Source: Knoellia sp. S7-12
Lineage (GTDB): Bacteria > Actinomycetota > Actinomycetes > Actinomycetales > Dermatophilaceae
NCBI RefSeq assembly: GCF_040518285.1
Contig: NZ_CP155449.1
Location: forward strand, 3,038,001 to 3,102,000
DNA length: 64,000 nucleotides
Direction: 5' to 3'
The notes below the pieces were generated by a model, which made no database searches, had not been told where the DNA came from, and was given only the letters and a program-made list of their open reading frames with translations. Below, piece by piece: positions 16,570-25,493 of the stretch. Numbering within the stretch: position 1 is the first letter of the stretch; the number at the start of each line of letters is the position of its first letter. The translations under genes and the position numbers were made by a program.

Positions 16570-17553
16570 TCAGACCTCGGTCTCGAGGATGGAGACCATC
16601 TCCTCGCCGGAGAACCACTGGTCATTGTTGTCAGATGTGTAGTGGAAGCCGTCGACAACGGCCTCGCCGTCCTTGGGCGGGGTGTAACCCCACGACGCGA
16701 GGTCGGGCTGGAGGACGTAGCGGTCGCCGATGAGGAGTGCGCGGCGGCCCTCCTCGGCGGAGATCATCTCTTCGTGCAGCTTCTCGCCGGGGCGCAGCCC
16801 GATCTCGTGCATCTTGGCGCCGGGCGCGACGGCCTGGGCCAGGTCGGTGATCTTCATCGACGGGATGCGCGGCACATAGAGCTCGCCGCCCTGCATCTGC
16901 TCGAACGAGTCCATCACGAACTTCACGGCCTGAGGCAGAGTGATGAAGAACCGTGTCATGCGCAGGTCGGTGATCGGCAGGGATTCGCCGGCTTCGGCCA
17001 GACGCCGGAAGAACGGGATGACCGACCCACGGCTCCCCATGACGTTGCCGTAGCGGACGACACAGAAGCGGGTCTCGTAGGCCGCCGCGTAGTGATTGCC
17101 CGTGATGAACAACTTGTCGGCGGTCAGCTTGGTCGCGCCGTAGAGGTTGATCGGAGACGACGCCTTGTCGGTCGAGAGGGCCACGACCTTCTTGACGCCG
17201 GCATCGATGCACGCCTCGATGACGTTCTGGGAGCCCACGATGTTGGTCTGGACGAACTCCCACGGGTTGTATTCGGCCGTGTCGACCTGCTTGAGGGCGG
17301 CGGCGTGCACGACGTAGTCGACACCGTGCATCGCGCGGTTGAGACGGTGCTGGTCACGGATGTCACCGATGAACCAGCGCAGGCGCGGGTCGTCGCCGAA
17401 CTGCTGACGCACTTCGTACTGTTTGAGCTCGTCACGACTGAAGATGACGACGCGCTTGGGATTGTGGTGGGCCAGAAGCTCAGCGATGAAGGCCTTCCCG
17501 AAGGAGCCCGTCCCGCCGGTCACCAGAATTGACGCACCCTCGAGCATGCTCAC
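16570..17553 (-). CDS. pseB: UDP-GlcNAc 4,6-dehydratase (inverting)
   Basis: 327 aa from GTG 17553, chosen because GGAGG lies seven bases upstream; an ATG at 17547 is the alternative. It is an extended SDR with TGGTGSFGKAF near the N-terminus, STDKASSPINLYGATK (the Y-x-x-x-K element and the D-K-A signature of the 5-inverting dehydratases), and the C-terminal polysaccharide-biosynthesis region ending in VDGFHYTSDNN. It makes UDP-2-acetamido-2,6-dideoxy-arabino-hexos-4-ulose, the first Pse intermediate. It is first in an operon with pseC and divergent from pseG over about 150 bp. Confidence 0.93.
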   Translation of the reverse strand: MSMLEGASILVTGGTGSFGKAFIAELLAHHNPKRVVIFSRDELKQYEVRQQFGDDPRLRWFIGDIRDQHRLNRAMHGVDYVVHAAALKQVDTAEYNPWEFVQTNIVGSQNVIEACIDAGVKKVVALSTDKASSPINLYGATKLTADKLFITGNHYAAAYETRFCVVRYGNVMGSRGSVIPFFRRLAEAGESLPITDLRMTRFFITLPQAVKFVMDSFEQMQGGELYVPRIPSMKITDLAQAVAPGAKMHEIGLRPGEKLHEEMISAEEGRRALLIGDRYVLQPDLASWGYTPPKDGEAVVDGFHYTSDNNDQWFSGEEMVSILETEV

Positions 17554-17702
17554 GAACAAACCTCCACAGCTTGATGACCTCGACACCCACCTTGGCGTGG
17601 TTCGCCGGCGGTCAACTCCTCGTCACGGCAGCCGCTGACGCGACCGGCTCGGCATCGCCTGACGAGGCTGACGCGAGCGAGGCTCAGGCTAACATCCACG
17701 TG

Positions 17703-18797
17703 ATGCCACTCCCTTCTCCAACACCCTCAGGCCACCGGCTGCGCCACCTGCCGGAAGTGCACGTGGGATTGCGGTGTGACGCCGCCCCGTCGACCGGTGT
17801 CGGCCACCTCGCGCGATGTCTTGCGTTGGCCGACGAGTTGCGCTCACGGGCCGTCGGCGTGACCGTGATCGGTCGGATCGAGGGTGCTCCATGGCTGACC
17901 GAGGCGGTTGGGACTCGTGGCATCGAGGTGATTCCTGCTCCCGACGAGCCGGGCGACCTGGCAGCCCTGTGCCAGCAGCGGGGCCTCGACGCGGCGATTC
18001 TCGACGGCTACGACCTCCCACCCGGCACGGGCGGCAGGCTGCGCGAGGCGGGCCTGACCGTCCTGGCACTGCGCGACGGTCCGCACGGGAGCGCTCAGTC
18101 CGCCGACATCCACCTCGATCAGAACCTTGGTGCGGCGCCGATCAGCGACCTGCCCCGAGGCGAGGTGTCCCTGGCCGGCGTGGGGTTCTCACTGCTCCGC
18201 GACGACATCCTGAGCCACCGCAAAGACCTCACCGCACCACCAGACGACAGCATCAGGCTCAGGGTGCTGGCCTTCTTTGGCGGAACCGACGCAGCCGGGG
18301 CGGCGCCGACCCTGGCACCCCTCGTGCTTGCCACCGGACTCTCGCTCGACCTCATCGTTGTCGCAGCCACGGGCGACATTGCCGATCAGCTCGCCCGGGT
18401 GGCCGTCGGTGAGGATCAGCGCCTCACGGTCATTGACCCCACCCCGGACATCGCGGCTCACGCCGCCACTGCCGACCTCGTCGTCACTGCCGCGGGTTCG
18501 TCCGTGTGGGAGCTGCTCGCCATCGGATCCACCACCGCAGTCACGACCGTCGCTGACAATCAGCTCTTGGGCTACGCGGCGCTCGCCGAGCAGCGCGTGG
18601 TTGCTCCCCTGGGCGCCCTTGCCGACCTGCGCGATCAACAGGCATCGTCTGCGACCGCCCGGCTGCGTCACCTCCTTGGCGATCACCGAGCGCGCCTCGA
18701 CCTGGCCCGCAGAGGTCGGGCCTTGATCGACGGACGCGGCCGCGAGCGCGTCGCCGATGCACTGCTCGCCGCCGTGGAAGCCCGACCTCACCCATGA
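17703..18797 (+). CDS. pseG: UDP-2,4-diacetamido-2,4,6-trideoxy-altropyranose hydrolase
   Basis: 364 aa from ATG 17703. Longer in-frame starts enter the pseB promoter region and encode nothing conserved. The diagnostic N-terminal segment is VGLRCDAAPSTGVGHLARCLAL. The GT-B-like C-terminal half has AFFGGTDAAG, VVTAAGSSVWELLAIG and TVADNQLLGYAALAEQ, as in PseG and SpsG. It removes UDP to free the sugar for PseI. The stop overlaps the next gene by four bases. A start at GTG ~17755 (VHVGLRC) would still keep the whole domain. Confidence 0.88.
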   Translation: MPLPSPTPSGHRLRHLPEVHVGLRCDAAPSTGVGHLARCLALADELRSRAVGVTVIGRIEGAPWLTEAVGTRGIEVIPAPDEPGDLAALCQQRGLDAAILDGYDLPPGTGGRLREAGLTVLALRDGPHGSAQSADIHLDQNLGAAPISDLPRGEVSLAGVGFSLLRDDILSHRKDLTAPPDDSIRLRVLAFFGGTDAAGAAPTLAPLVLATGLSLDLIVVAATGDIADQLARVAVGEDQRLTVIDPTPDIAAHAATADLVVTAAGSSVWELLAIGSTTAVTTVADNQLLGYAALAEQRVVAPLGALADLRDQQASSATARLRHLLGDHRARLDLARRGRALIDGRGRERVADALLAAVEARPHP

Positions 18798-20215
18798 CCC
18801 GTCGAACCGAAACCGGAGATCCCGTGCGCCGCACTCGTGTCGTCATCCAGTCCCGCCTCAACTCGTCCCGACTTCCCGGCAAAGCCATGCTGACGATGGG
18901 GGGTATGCCGCTCATCGAGCTCGTCGCCCGTCGCGCCTCCCGCAGCGGTCACGAAGTCGTTGTGGCCACGAGCGTCGAGGACTACGACCGTCAGATCTCC
19001 ACCCACCTCGAGTCGGTGGGGATCACCGTGGTGCGCGGTTCCCTGGATGACGTGCTCGGTCGCTTCGTCGTCGCCTGCGAGGGTCTGGCCGATGACGACT
19101 TCGTCGTGCGTCTCACCGGGGACAACCCCCTCTCCGATGCTGACCTCGTGGACGAGCTGATCGAGGCCACGCTGGCGTCGGGGCACGTCTATGGGCGGGT
19201 TGACATGGAACGGGTCCCCGAGGGCCTGGGCGCCGAGGTGTTCACCGCCGCGGCAGTGCGCGACGCGGCGGCACAGGCCACGGACCCCTACGACCGGGAG
19301 CACGTGACGCCCTGGCTGCGCCGGACCCTGGGCGAGCATCTCTTTGCGCCCGAAGGAACAGTCATGGACATCCACGCCTACCGAGCCACCGTGGACTCGC
19401 TCAGCGACTACGTCCGCGTCTCTCGACTGTTCGGCCACATCGAGGACGCGGTCACGGTTCCGTGGCGTTCCCTCATGGCCGAGCTTGGGCGTGAGGTCGA
19501 GGCACGTGGTGACCTGGTGCCCCGCAAGGACGCTTCCCTCGGCGGGCAGTCGGGCCTCATCCTCAGTGCCCGCACGTTCGCGGCCCAGAGCCCGCTCGGG
19601 CAGAGTCCAAGTCAGCGGGCCGCCAGCTTGCGAGCTCTCCTCGCTCGCGCGGTCGACCAGGGCGTGAGCCACGTCGATGTGGCTTCCTTTGACACCGGCG
19701 CGGCGGAGGCGCTCATGGGTGCCACCGAACCTGCCTTGACGCGACGCCTCAAGACCATCTTGCACGTCGACGCCACGGCCACCGACTTGCCGTATGCCGT
19801 GGAGCGCGCCTTTGCGGCCCTCGGCCGGCGTTCGGCGGCATACCTGGTGCTTCCGTCGTCAGGCGCGCTGCACGAGACCTGGGAGGTCGCCCGCGGCTAC
19901 CTCTCGGACGGGGCGGTTGACCGACTCGGCGTCGTCGTCTCCAACCCTGCCGAGCTCGCGGCCGCGTCCGCGCTGGCCGATCTCGGCTACCTGGAGGTGC
20001 GAGGCGCTGACGGGGCGGCGTGGACCCGCGACCTTGACGCCGACCTCACCCGCCTCGCGCAGTCCGGGGTCATCATCAGCGTCGGACTTGGTGCAACCAG
20101 CACGGCCCTGGCGGTCGGCCCGCGGGCCATCCTCGATCGCACCTGGGTCAGCTCTGTAGTCATCGCCTGTGACGACGAGGATCAGTTGATCTCCGCCGTC
20201 GCGTCCCTGGCCTGA
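18794..20215 (+). CDS. CMP-nonulosonate cytidylyltransferase (SpsF/PseF-like) fused to AKR-like domain
   Basis: 473 aa. Residues ~10-245 are an SpsF-type nucleotidyltransferase: VIQSRLNSSRLPGKAM (nucleotide site), VVRLTGDNPLSDADLV (metal Asp), DPYDREHVTPWLR. In this operon it should make CMP-Pse. Residues ~255-473 look like an aldo-keto reductase barrel: GLILSARTFAAQSPLG, GVSHVDVASFDTGAAEALMG (where AKRs have D-T-A-x-x-Y-G), and a barrel-like pattern to the end. The catalytic Tyr and Lys positions are not obvious, so the second domain may be inactive or structural. The ATGA overlap with pseG shows coupling. Confidence 0.82.
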   Translation: MTRRTETGDPVRRTRVVIQSRLNSSRLPGKAMLTMGGMPLIELVARRASRSGHEVVVATSVEDYDRQISTHLESVGITVVRGSLDDVLGRFVVACEGLADDDFVVRLTGDNPLSDADLVDELIEATLASGHVYGRVDMERVPEGLGAEVFTAAAVRDAAAQATDPYDREHVTPWLRRTLGEHLFAPEGTVMDIHAYRATVDSLSDYVRVSRLFGHIEDAVTVPWRSLMAELGREVEARGDLVPRKDASLGGQSGLILSARTFAAQSPLGQSPSQRAASLRALLARAVDQGVSHVDVASFDTGAAEALMGATEPALTRRLKTILHVDATATDLPYAVERAFAALGRRSAAYLVLPSSGALHETWEVARGYLSDGAVDRLGVVVSNPAELAAASALADLGYLEVRGADGAAWTRDLDADLTRLAQSGVIISVGLGATSTALAVGPRAILDRTWVSSVVIACDDEDQLISAVASLA

Positions 20216-20263
20216 ACCACGAGAGGCGATCGGACGGCATACGCGACAGACCCGACGCACTCG

Positions 20264-21034
20264 TCAAGGAGTTGCAGCGTTGTCGGCTCGATAGTCCTTG
20301 AGGATCTCGTCCATGGCACCGTCGCCCACGAGCTTGCCCGAGCGCAGATAGAGCCCACGGGTGCAGAAGCGTTGCAGGTCCTTCTCGCTGTGCGACACGA
20401 GGAAGAGCGTGCGCCCCTGCGCGAGCAGCGATTCCATCCGGCCGTAGCACTGCTCACGAAAGGCGGCGTCTCCAACGGCGAGGACCTCGTCAACCAGGAT
20501 GATCGGCTCGTCGAGGGTGGTGATGAGAGAGAACCCGAGGCGCACCTGCATGCCCGAGGAGAAGTGACGGAACGGCATGTCGAGGCCGGCCTTCACCTGG
20601 GGCCCGGCGAACGCGACGATGTCGTCAAATCTCGCGTCGACGTCCTCCTTGCTCAACCCGTGAAGGCCCGCTGTGAGATAGACGTTCTCGCGGGCCGAGA
20701 GCTCACCGAGGAAACCCCCGGTGAGTTCGATGAGGGGCGCGACCCCGCCGTTCACGCTGGCCTGACCGGAGTCGGGGATGAGGACGCCCGCGATGACCTT
20801 GAGCAGAGTCGACTTACCGCCCCCGTTGGAGCCAACGAGTCCGACGGCCTCCCCCGGCCCGACGTCAAAAGTGATGTCGTCCAGCGCCCAGAAGGTCTCC
20901 GTGGGTGAGGTGTTGCGGCCCTTGAGGACCATCTCGCGCAGGGAGAGGCGACGGCGGCGGGAGCGATAGAACTCGATCCCGAGGTGCTCCACCTCGATCA
21001 CTGCCTGGTCGGCGGCTACCTGTGGGTCGGTCAT
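20264..21034 (-). CDS. ABC-2 polysaccharide exporter, ATP-binding subunit (Wzt/TagH-like)
   Basis: 256 aa from ATG 21034, which shares one base with the permease stop (TGATG). Walker A GSNGGGKST, signature HFSSGMQVRLGFS and Walker B PIILVDEVLAVGD are all present, with the H-loop in VSHS. It is the length of the nucleotide-binding domain alone, with no C-terminal carbohydrate-binding extension. It powers export of a lipid-linked glycan with the following permease. The operon reads GT2 - permease - ATPase. Confidence 0.93.
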   Translation of the reverse strand: MTDPQVAADQAVIEVEHLGIEFYRSRRRRLSLREMVLKGRNTSPTETFWALDDITFDVGPGEAVGLVGSNGGGKSTLLKVIAGVLIPDSGQASVNGGVAPLIELTGGFLGELSARENVYLTAGLHGLSKEDVDARFDDIVAFAGPQVKAGLDMPFRHFSSGMQVRLGFSLITTLDEPIILVDEVLAVGDAAFREQCYGRMESLLAQGRTLFLVSHSEKDLQRFCTRGLYLRSGKLVGDGAMDEILKDYRADNAATP

Positions 21035-21861
21035 CAGATCTCCTTGAGCACGGCACGTTCGAGGCGCCCGAACACGAACAGGCCGGCTGCGATCAGCACG
21101 GCGGTCACTCCCAGCCCGGCGAACACGGGGGGCCAGTTCATCGGGGCATCGAAGAAGCCGGCGCGATAGAACTCGAGTATTCCGCTGACTGGGTTGAACC
21201 AGAGCAGGGTCTGCAGCCATTCGGGTGCACGTTCAACGACATAGATGATCGGCGTGCAATAGAACATCATGCGCAAGATGATCCGCACGACGCGGATGGT
21301 GTCATCGGCCAGGACGGTGGCTGGTGCGAGCAGCAGACCGATTCCCACGAGAAGCAGGAACTGCAGGACGAGTCCCACGGGGAAGAGCACGAGCCGCCAG
21401 TTGAGGTCGAGTTCGCCGCGGATGAGATAGACGAGGGCGAAGCCGAAGAGGATCGGCAGAGAGAGCAGGAACTCCACGCCCTTGGCCAGGACCACCCGGA
21501 TGACCCAGAGCTCGCGCGGAAGGTTGGTGGATCGCACGAGTTTGGCCTCGGCCAGGAGGGCCCGCGCCGTCTCGTTCACCGAGGAGTTGAACCACTGCCA
21601 CGCCAGGAGCCCGGTGATGAGGAAGAGGAAGTACGGCTTGTGGCCCGCGTCGGGACGCTTGAAGACCACCGCGAAGATCATGAAATAGATGAGCGCCATG
21701 GCCAGCGGGTCGAGAACAGTCCAGACATAGCCCAACCAGGACCGGGCATAGCGGACGCGCAGGTCCCGCTGGACGAGAGTCCTGAGGATGCCGCGGCGAT
21801 CCCAGACCCGTCCCCACCGAGTCGCGAGACCCGGAGGCGGGGCGGGGGGTTGTCTCGTCAT
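21034..21861 (-). CDS. ABC-2 polysaccharide exporter, permease subunit (Wzm/TagG-like)
   Basis: 275 aa from ATG 21861, overlapping the GT2 stop by four bases. It has an ABC-2 membrane fold with six predicted helices and the family's N-terminal pattern LVQRDLRVRYARSWLGYVWTVLDPL. The periplasmic segment FYCTPIIYVVERAPEWLQ and NPVSGILEFYR are typical of Wzm/TagG permeases. It carries the polymer across the plasma membrane with the ATPase encoded next to it. Confidence 0.93.
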   Translation of the reverse strand: MTRQPPAPPPGLATRWGRVWDRRGILRTLVQRDLRVRYARSWLGYVWTVLDPLAMALIYFMIFAVVFKRPDAGHKPYFLFLITGLLAWQWFNSSVNETARALLAEAKLVRSTNLPRELWVIRVVLAKGVEFLLSLPILFGFALVYLIRGELDLNWRLVLFPVGLVLQFLLLVGIGLLLAPATVLADDTIRVVRIILRMMFYCTPIIYVVERAPEWLQTLLWFNPVSGILEFYRAGFFDAPMNWPPVFAGLGVTAVLIAAGLFVFGRLERAVLKEI

Positions 21862-22847
21862 CGTTTCTCCTTGGCCAACAAGTGGGCGGGACGGCTGGTG
21901 AGGAATCCCCAGGCCCAACTGCCGTGCATGGTAGCGAGCGCTGCCGGCACCCGGACGGCCACCGCAGGGCCTTGGGCCCGGCCGATGACCAGACCGCCGA
22001 CCGTGACGCTGGCGGCATACGTGGCAGGGACGACCCACAACGGCGCCCAGACGAATCCGCCGACAAGGCCAGCCGCACAGGCCAGGAGCGCCACCGGAGG
22101 TGCGAGGTAGCGCGCCGAGATCGTGCCGTTGTGATGGGTGGCGACCACGCGGCGCCACCGACCGTAGTCGCGATACTGCTTCCCCAGGGACCGGATGGTG
22201 CCCCTCGGGCGGTATTCGACGGAGAGTGCCGGATCGAACCAGACCACCCCGCCAGCACTGCGGATCCGGTGGTTGAGCTCCCAGTCCTGGGCGCGGTCGA
22301 ACCGGCGGTCGTAGCCGTCGACCCTGGTGAGCCAGTCACGGCGGAACACGCCGAGGTAGACAGTGGGCGCAGGACCAGCTACGCCACCGGTGTGGAAGGC
22401 GGCGCCACCGACACCGAGCCGCGAGCGCATGGCGGTGGCCACCGCCTTTTCGAAGGGCGAGTGCCCGACCGCGGCCATCACGCCTCCGACGTTGGCCGCA
22501 CCCGTCTCCTCGAGGCTGCGAACGGCAGTATTGATGTAGCCGGGAGACAGGAAACCGTGACCGTCGACGCGGACGACGACGTCGTGACGGGCGGCGGCGA
22601 GGGCGGCATTGAGAGCGTCCGGGGTGCGACCCGTGGGGTTCTCGACGACGACGATTCGGACGTCTTGCGCGGCCAGTCGCTGCGCCACACCCATCGTGTC
22701 ATCACAACCCGGCCCCACCGCCAGGATGACTTCGAGCTCACCCGCGTAGCGCTGCTCCATGATCGCGGTCACGGCCCGTTCGAGGTGGTCCGCCTCATTG
22801 AGCAAGGGCATCACGACGGAGACCGAAGGAAGGGGCGCAATCGTCAT
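21858..22847 (-). CDS. Family 2 glycosyltransferase (ExoA-like)
   Basis: 329 aa. The GT-A core reads VSVVMPLLNEADHLERAV, VVVRVDGHGFLSPGY (DGH metal motif, near residue 100) and FDRAQDWELNHRIRSAGG (catalytic ED equivalent). The C-terminal third has two to three hydrophobic helices. This layout matches ExoA/succinoglycan-type transferases that work at the membrane on a lipid-linked acceptor. It is first in the operon with the ABC exporter, so it probably adds a sugar to the exported polymer. It is divergent from the LCP gene. Confidence 0.88.
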   Translation of the reverse strand: MTIAPLPSVSVVMPLLNEADHLERAVTAIMEQRYAGELEVILAVGPGCDDTMGVAQRLAAQDVRIVVVENPTGRTPDALNAALAAARHDVVVRVDGHGFLSPGYINTAVRSLEETGAANVGGVMAAVGHSPFEKAVATAMRSRLGVGGAAFHTGGVAGPAPTVYLGVFRRDWLTRVDGYDRRFDRAQDWELNHRIRSAGGVVWFDPALSVEYRPRGTIRSLGKQYRDYGRWRRVVATHHNGTISARYLAPPVALLACAAGLVGGFVWAPLWVVPATYAASVTVGGLVIGRAQGPAVAVRVPAALATMHGSWAWGFLTSRPAHLLAKEKR

Positions 22848-22910
22848 AGCAGAGCGAGACTACCCCGCGACGCTCCCGGGACTGCGACGCGATCCAGTTA
22901 TCGTGGCTCC

Positions 22911-24203
22911 ATGCCACAACGCCCACCGCGCCCACGCGCCGACGACGTCCGAGCCGTTCCGGTGAATCGGTCGGCGGATGACGGCGAGGCCATGGTGGTG
23001 GACACCCGTGGGCGGCGTCGGCCCCTATCGTCGAGACGCGACGCGGCTCCCGAGCGCCACGTGGAGGCACCAGCACGCGCACCCGCTAAGCCTGCGCCGC
23101 GACGCGATGCTGCAGACGAGCGCCCGGTCCGCCAGAAGCAGACGCCGCGCCAGTCGGCCCCACGTCCTCAGGGACCGCCCCGCGGTGGTCGCCCCGTGGC
23201 TGGCCCGGTCGACGGGGGTCAGCCGCCCCGCCGCCGCCTGTGGCGCCTCGTCCCCCTGGTCCTCCTGCTCTGGCTCGCCTTCCTCGTCATCACCCCCTTC
23301 CACGCGTGGAGCTCCGTCTCACGCGTCGACGACACCCCGGGAGGTGACCGTCCCGCCGAGACCCCGGGCGACACCTACCTCCTGGTGGGTTCGGACGCTC
23401 GTGACGACCTGACGGCCGCGGAGCGCAAGGAACTCGGCACCGGCAGCACCGCAGGCAAGCGCACCGACTCGATCATGCTCGTCCATGTGCCGTCCGGCGG
23501 CGGCAAGTCAGCGATCATCTCGATCCCCCGCGACAGCTTCATGCCGATCCCGGGAAGCGGTAGCAACAAGGTCAACGCGGCCTACGCCATCGGCGGCCCC
23601 CAGCTCCTCGTCGAGACCCTCGAGCAGGTGACCGACCTGCGCATCGACGGCTATCTCGAGATCGGCTTCGGCGGGTTCAACTCGGTCGTCAACAGCCTTG
23701 GCGGTGTCGACATCTGCGTCCCGTTCGACATGGACGACCCGAAGGCCCACATCAACCTCAAGAAGGGGTGCCAGACCCTCGACGGCAAGAACGCCCTGGG
23801 ATTCGTGCGCGCTCGCTACTCCGACCCGCGCGGCGACATCGGCCGGGCCGACCGCCAACGCCAGTTCCTCGCGGCGATCATGAAGGGTGCAGCGACTCCG
23901 TCGACCGTCCTCAACCCGTTCCGCTACTGGTCCTTCACCCACACGGCGGCCGGTGCGGTCGGCGTCGGCGAGGACACGTCCATGAAGGACGCGTCCAACA
24001 TCCTGCTCGCCATGCGCGGCGCCGGCAACGACTCCACCCTGAGCCTGACCGTGCCGATCTCCGACCTCGACTACCAGACGTCTGCCGGGTCATCGGTCAA
24101 GTGGGACACGGAGCGGGCCCAGGCACTGTTCACCATGCTGCGCGAGGACCAGCCCCTCGAGGCTCCCCCGGCCGGCACCGACGGCAAGCCGAGCGACGGC
24201 TGA
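22911..24203 (+). CDS. LytR-CpsA-Psr (LCP) family glycopolymer ligase
   Basis: 430 aa from ATG 22911, with a TATCGT box six bases upstream, which suggests a leaderless transcript. Residues 1-108 are a cytoplasmic, Arg/Pro-rich, probably disordered tail. Residues 110-130 form one membrane helix. The LCP domain (about 155-330) has TYLLVGSDARDD, KRTDSIMLVHV, AIISIPRDSFMPIP, VNSLGGVDICV and ARYSDPRGDIGRADRQRQF, including the conserved Arg and Asp pairs. LCP enzymes transfer lipid-linked polymers to peptidoglycan muramic acid. Its place beside the Wzm/Wzt exporter and Pse genes points to attachment of that polymer. Confidence 0.92.
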   Translation: MPQRPPRPRADDVRAVPVNRSADDGEAMVVDTRGRRRPLSSRRDAAPERHVEAPARAPAKPAPRRDAADERPVRQKQTPRQSAPRPQGPPRGGRPVAGPVDGGQPPRRRLWRLVPLVLLLWLAFLVITPFHAWSSVSRVDDTPGGDRPAETPGDTYLLVGSDARDDLTAAERKELGTGSTAGKRTDSIMLVHVPSGGGKSAIISIPRDSFMPIPGSGSNKVNAAYAIGGPQLLVETLEQVTDLRIDGYLEIGFGGFNSVVNSLGGVDICVPFDMDDPKAHINLKKGCQTLDGKNALGFVRARYSDPRGDIGRADRQRQFLAAIMKGAATPSTVLNPFRYWSFTHTAAGAVGVGEDTSMKDASNILLAMRGAGNDSTLSLTVPISDLDYQTSAGSSVKWDTERAQALFTMLREDQPLEAPPAGTDGKPSDG

Positions 24204-24229
24204 GCCCGCCCCGCCCACAGAGGGAGATG

Positions 24230-24245
24230 GACGGCATACGCCGTC
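24230..24245. terminator. Short hairpin containing CGGCATAC
   Basis: GACGGC-ATAC-GCCGTC forms a 6-bp stem with a 4-nt loop between the convergent LCP and fadE25 genes. It is one of several intergenic copies of the CGGCATAC octamer that sit in a hairpin. Confidence 0.5.
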
Positions 24246-24254
24246 GTTCGGGCG

Positions 24255-25433
24255 TCAGCCCTTGAGCAGTTGGCGTGCCATGACGATGCGCTGCACTTGG
24301 TTGGTGCCTTCATAGATCTGGGTGATCTTGGCGTCGCGCATCATCCGCTCGAGCGGGAAGTCGCGGGTGTAGCCCGCACCACCGAGGAGCTGGACCGCGT
24401 CGGTCGTCACCTTCATGGCGACGTCGGACGCGAAGCACTTGGCGGCCGCACCGAAGAACGACAGGTCGGCATCGCCCCGCTCGGACTTCGCCGCTGCGAC
24501 ATAGACCATCTGACGAGCAGCCTCGAGCTCCATCGCCATGTCGGCGAGCATGAACTGGATGCCCTGGAACTCGGCGATGTTCTTGCCGAACTGCTTGCGC
24601 TCCTTGACGTAGGCCACCGCATGGTCGAGTGCTCCCTGCGCGATGCCGACCGCCTGGGCGCCGATCGTGACGCGGGTGTGGTCGAGGGTGCGCAGAGCGA
24701 TCTTGAGGCCCTCGCCGGGGGCGCCGATGATGCGGTCGCCGGGGATGCGCACGTTGTCGAAGATCAGCTCACGGGTGGGGCTGCCCTTGATGCCGAGCTT
24801 GCGCTCCTTCTCACCGAAGGTGAAGCCCTCGTCGGACTTCTCCACCACGAACGCGCTGATGTTGTTGCCGCGCGCGCCCTCGGGGTCGGTGACCGCGAGG
24901 ACCGTGTAGTAGTCGGAGACACCGGCATTCGTGATCCACGACTTCTGTCCGTTCAAAATCCAACTGTCATCGCCGGCTGATTTGTCCAACTTGGCCCGGC
25001 ACTTCATCGAGGCGGTGTCGGAGCCGGCTTCGCGCTCGGACAAGCCGTAGGAGAAGGAGGACTTGCCCTCCGCGAGTGGCGTCAGGTACTTGCGCTTGAT
25101 CTCCTGCGACCCCCCGAGGATGACCGGCATCGAGCCGAGCTTGTTGACGGCGGGGATGAGTGACGAACTCGCGCACACGCGCGCAACCTCTTCGATGACG
25201 ATGCAGGTCGCGAGCGCGTCGGCGCCGACACCGCCGAACTCCTCACCCACATGAGGCGCGAAGAAGTCGGACGCGACGAGCGCGTCGTGCGCCTCCTGCG
25301 GGTAGCGCGACTCCTCGTCGACCGCAGCCGCGAACGGCGCGATCTTGGCCGCTGCCAGATCACGGACCGCGTCACGGATCGCTTCGTGGTCCTCATTGAT
25401 CTGGAACAGGGGGAAGTCGCTCGATGAAGTCAC
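24255..25433 (-). CDS. fadE25: Acyl-CoA dehydrogenase, FadE25-like
   Basis: 392 aa from GTG 25433, which has TAGGAT six bases upstream. It shows the full ACAD pattern: FGGVGADALATCIVIEEVAR, YGLSEREAGSDTASM, WITNAGVSDYYTVLA, RTLDHTRVTIGAQAVGIAQG, GGAGYTRDFPLERMMRDAKI, and the catalytic Glu segment IYEGTNQVQRIV. It oxidises short or branched acyl-CoA with FAD and passes electrons to ETF. Gene order with purE, purK, birA, accD5 and accE mirrors the mycobacterial fadE25 locus; that synteny supports orthology. Confidence 0.9.
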   Translation of the reverse strand: MTSSSDFPLFQINEDHEAIRDAVRDLAAAKIAPFAAAVDEESRYPQEAHDALVASDFFAPHVGEEFGGVGADALATCIVIEEVARVCASSSLIPAVNKLGSMPVILGGSQEIKRKYLTPLAEGKSSFSYGLSEREAGSDTASMKCRAKLDKSAGDDSWILNGQKSWITNAGVSDYYTVLAVTDPEGARGNNISAFVVEKSDEGFTFGEKERKLGIKGSPTRELIFDNVRIPGDRIIGAPGEGLKIALRTLDHTRVTIGAQAVGIAQGALDHAVAYVKERKQFGKNIAEFQGIQFMLADMAMELEAARQMVYVAAAKSERGDADLSFFGAAAKCFASDVAMKVTTDAVQLLGGAGYTRDFPLERMMRDAKITQIYEGTNQVQRIVMARQLLKG

Positions 25434-25493
25434 GCCGCGATCCTATCGACGCGTATGCCGTCACCCTGCCGGATTCCGTGTGGGACCGACCAC

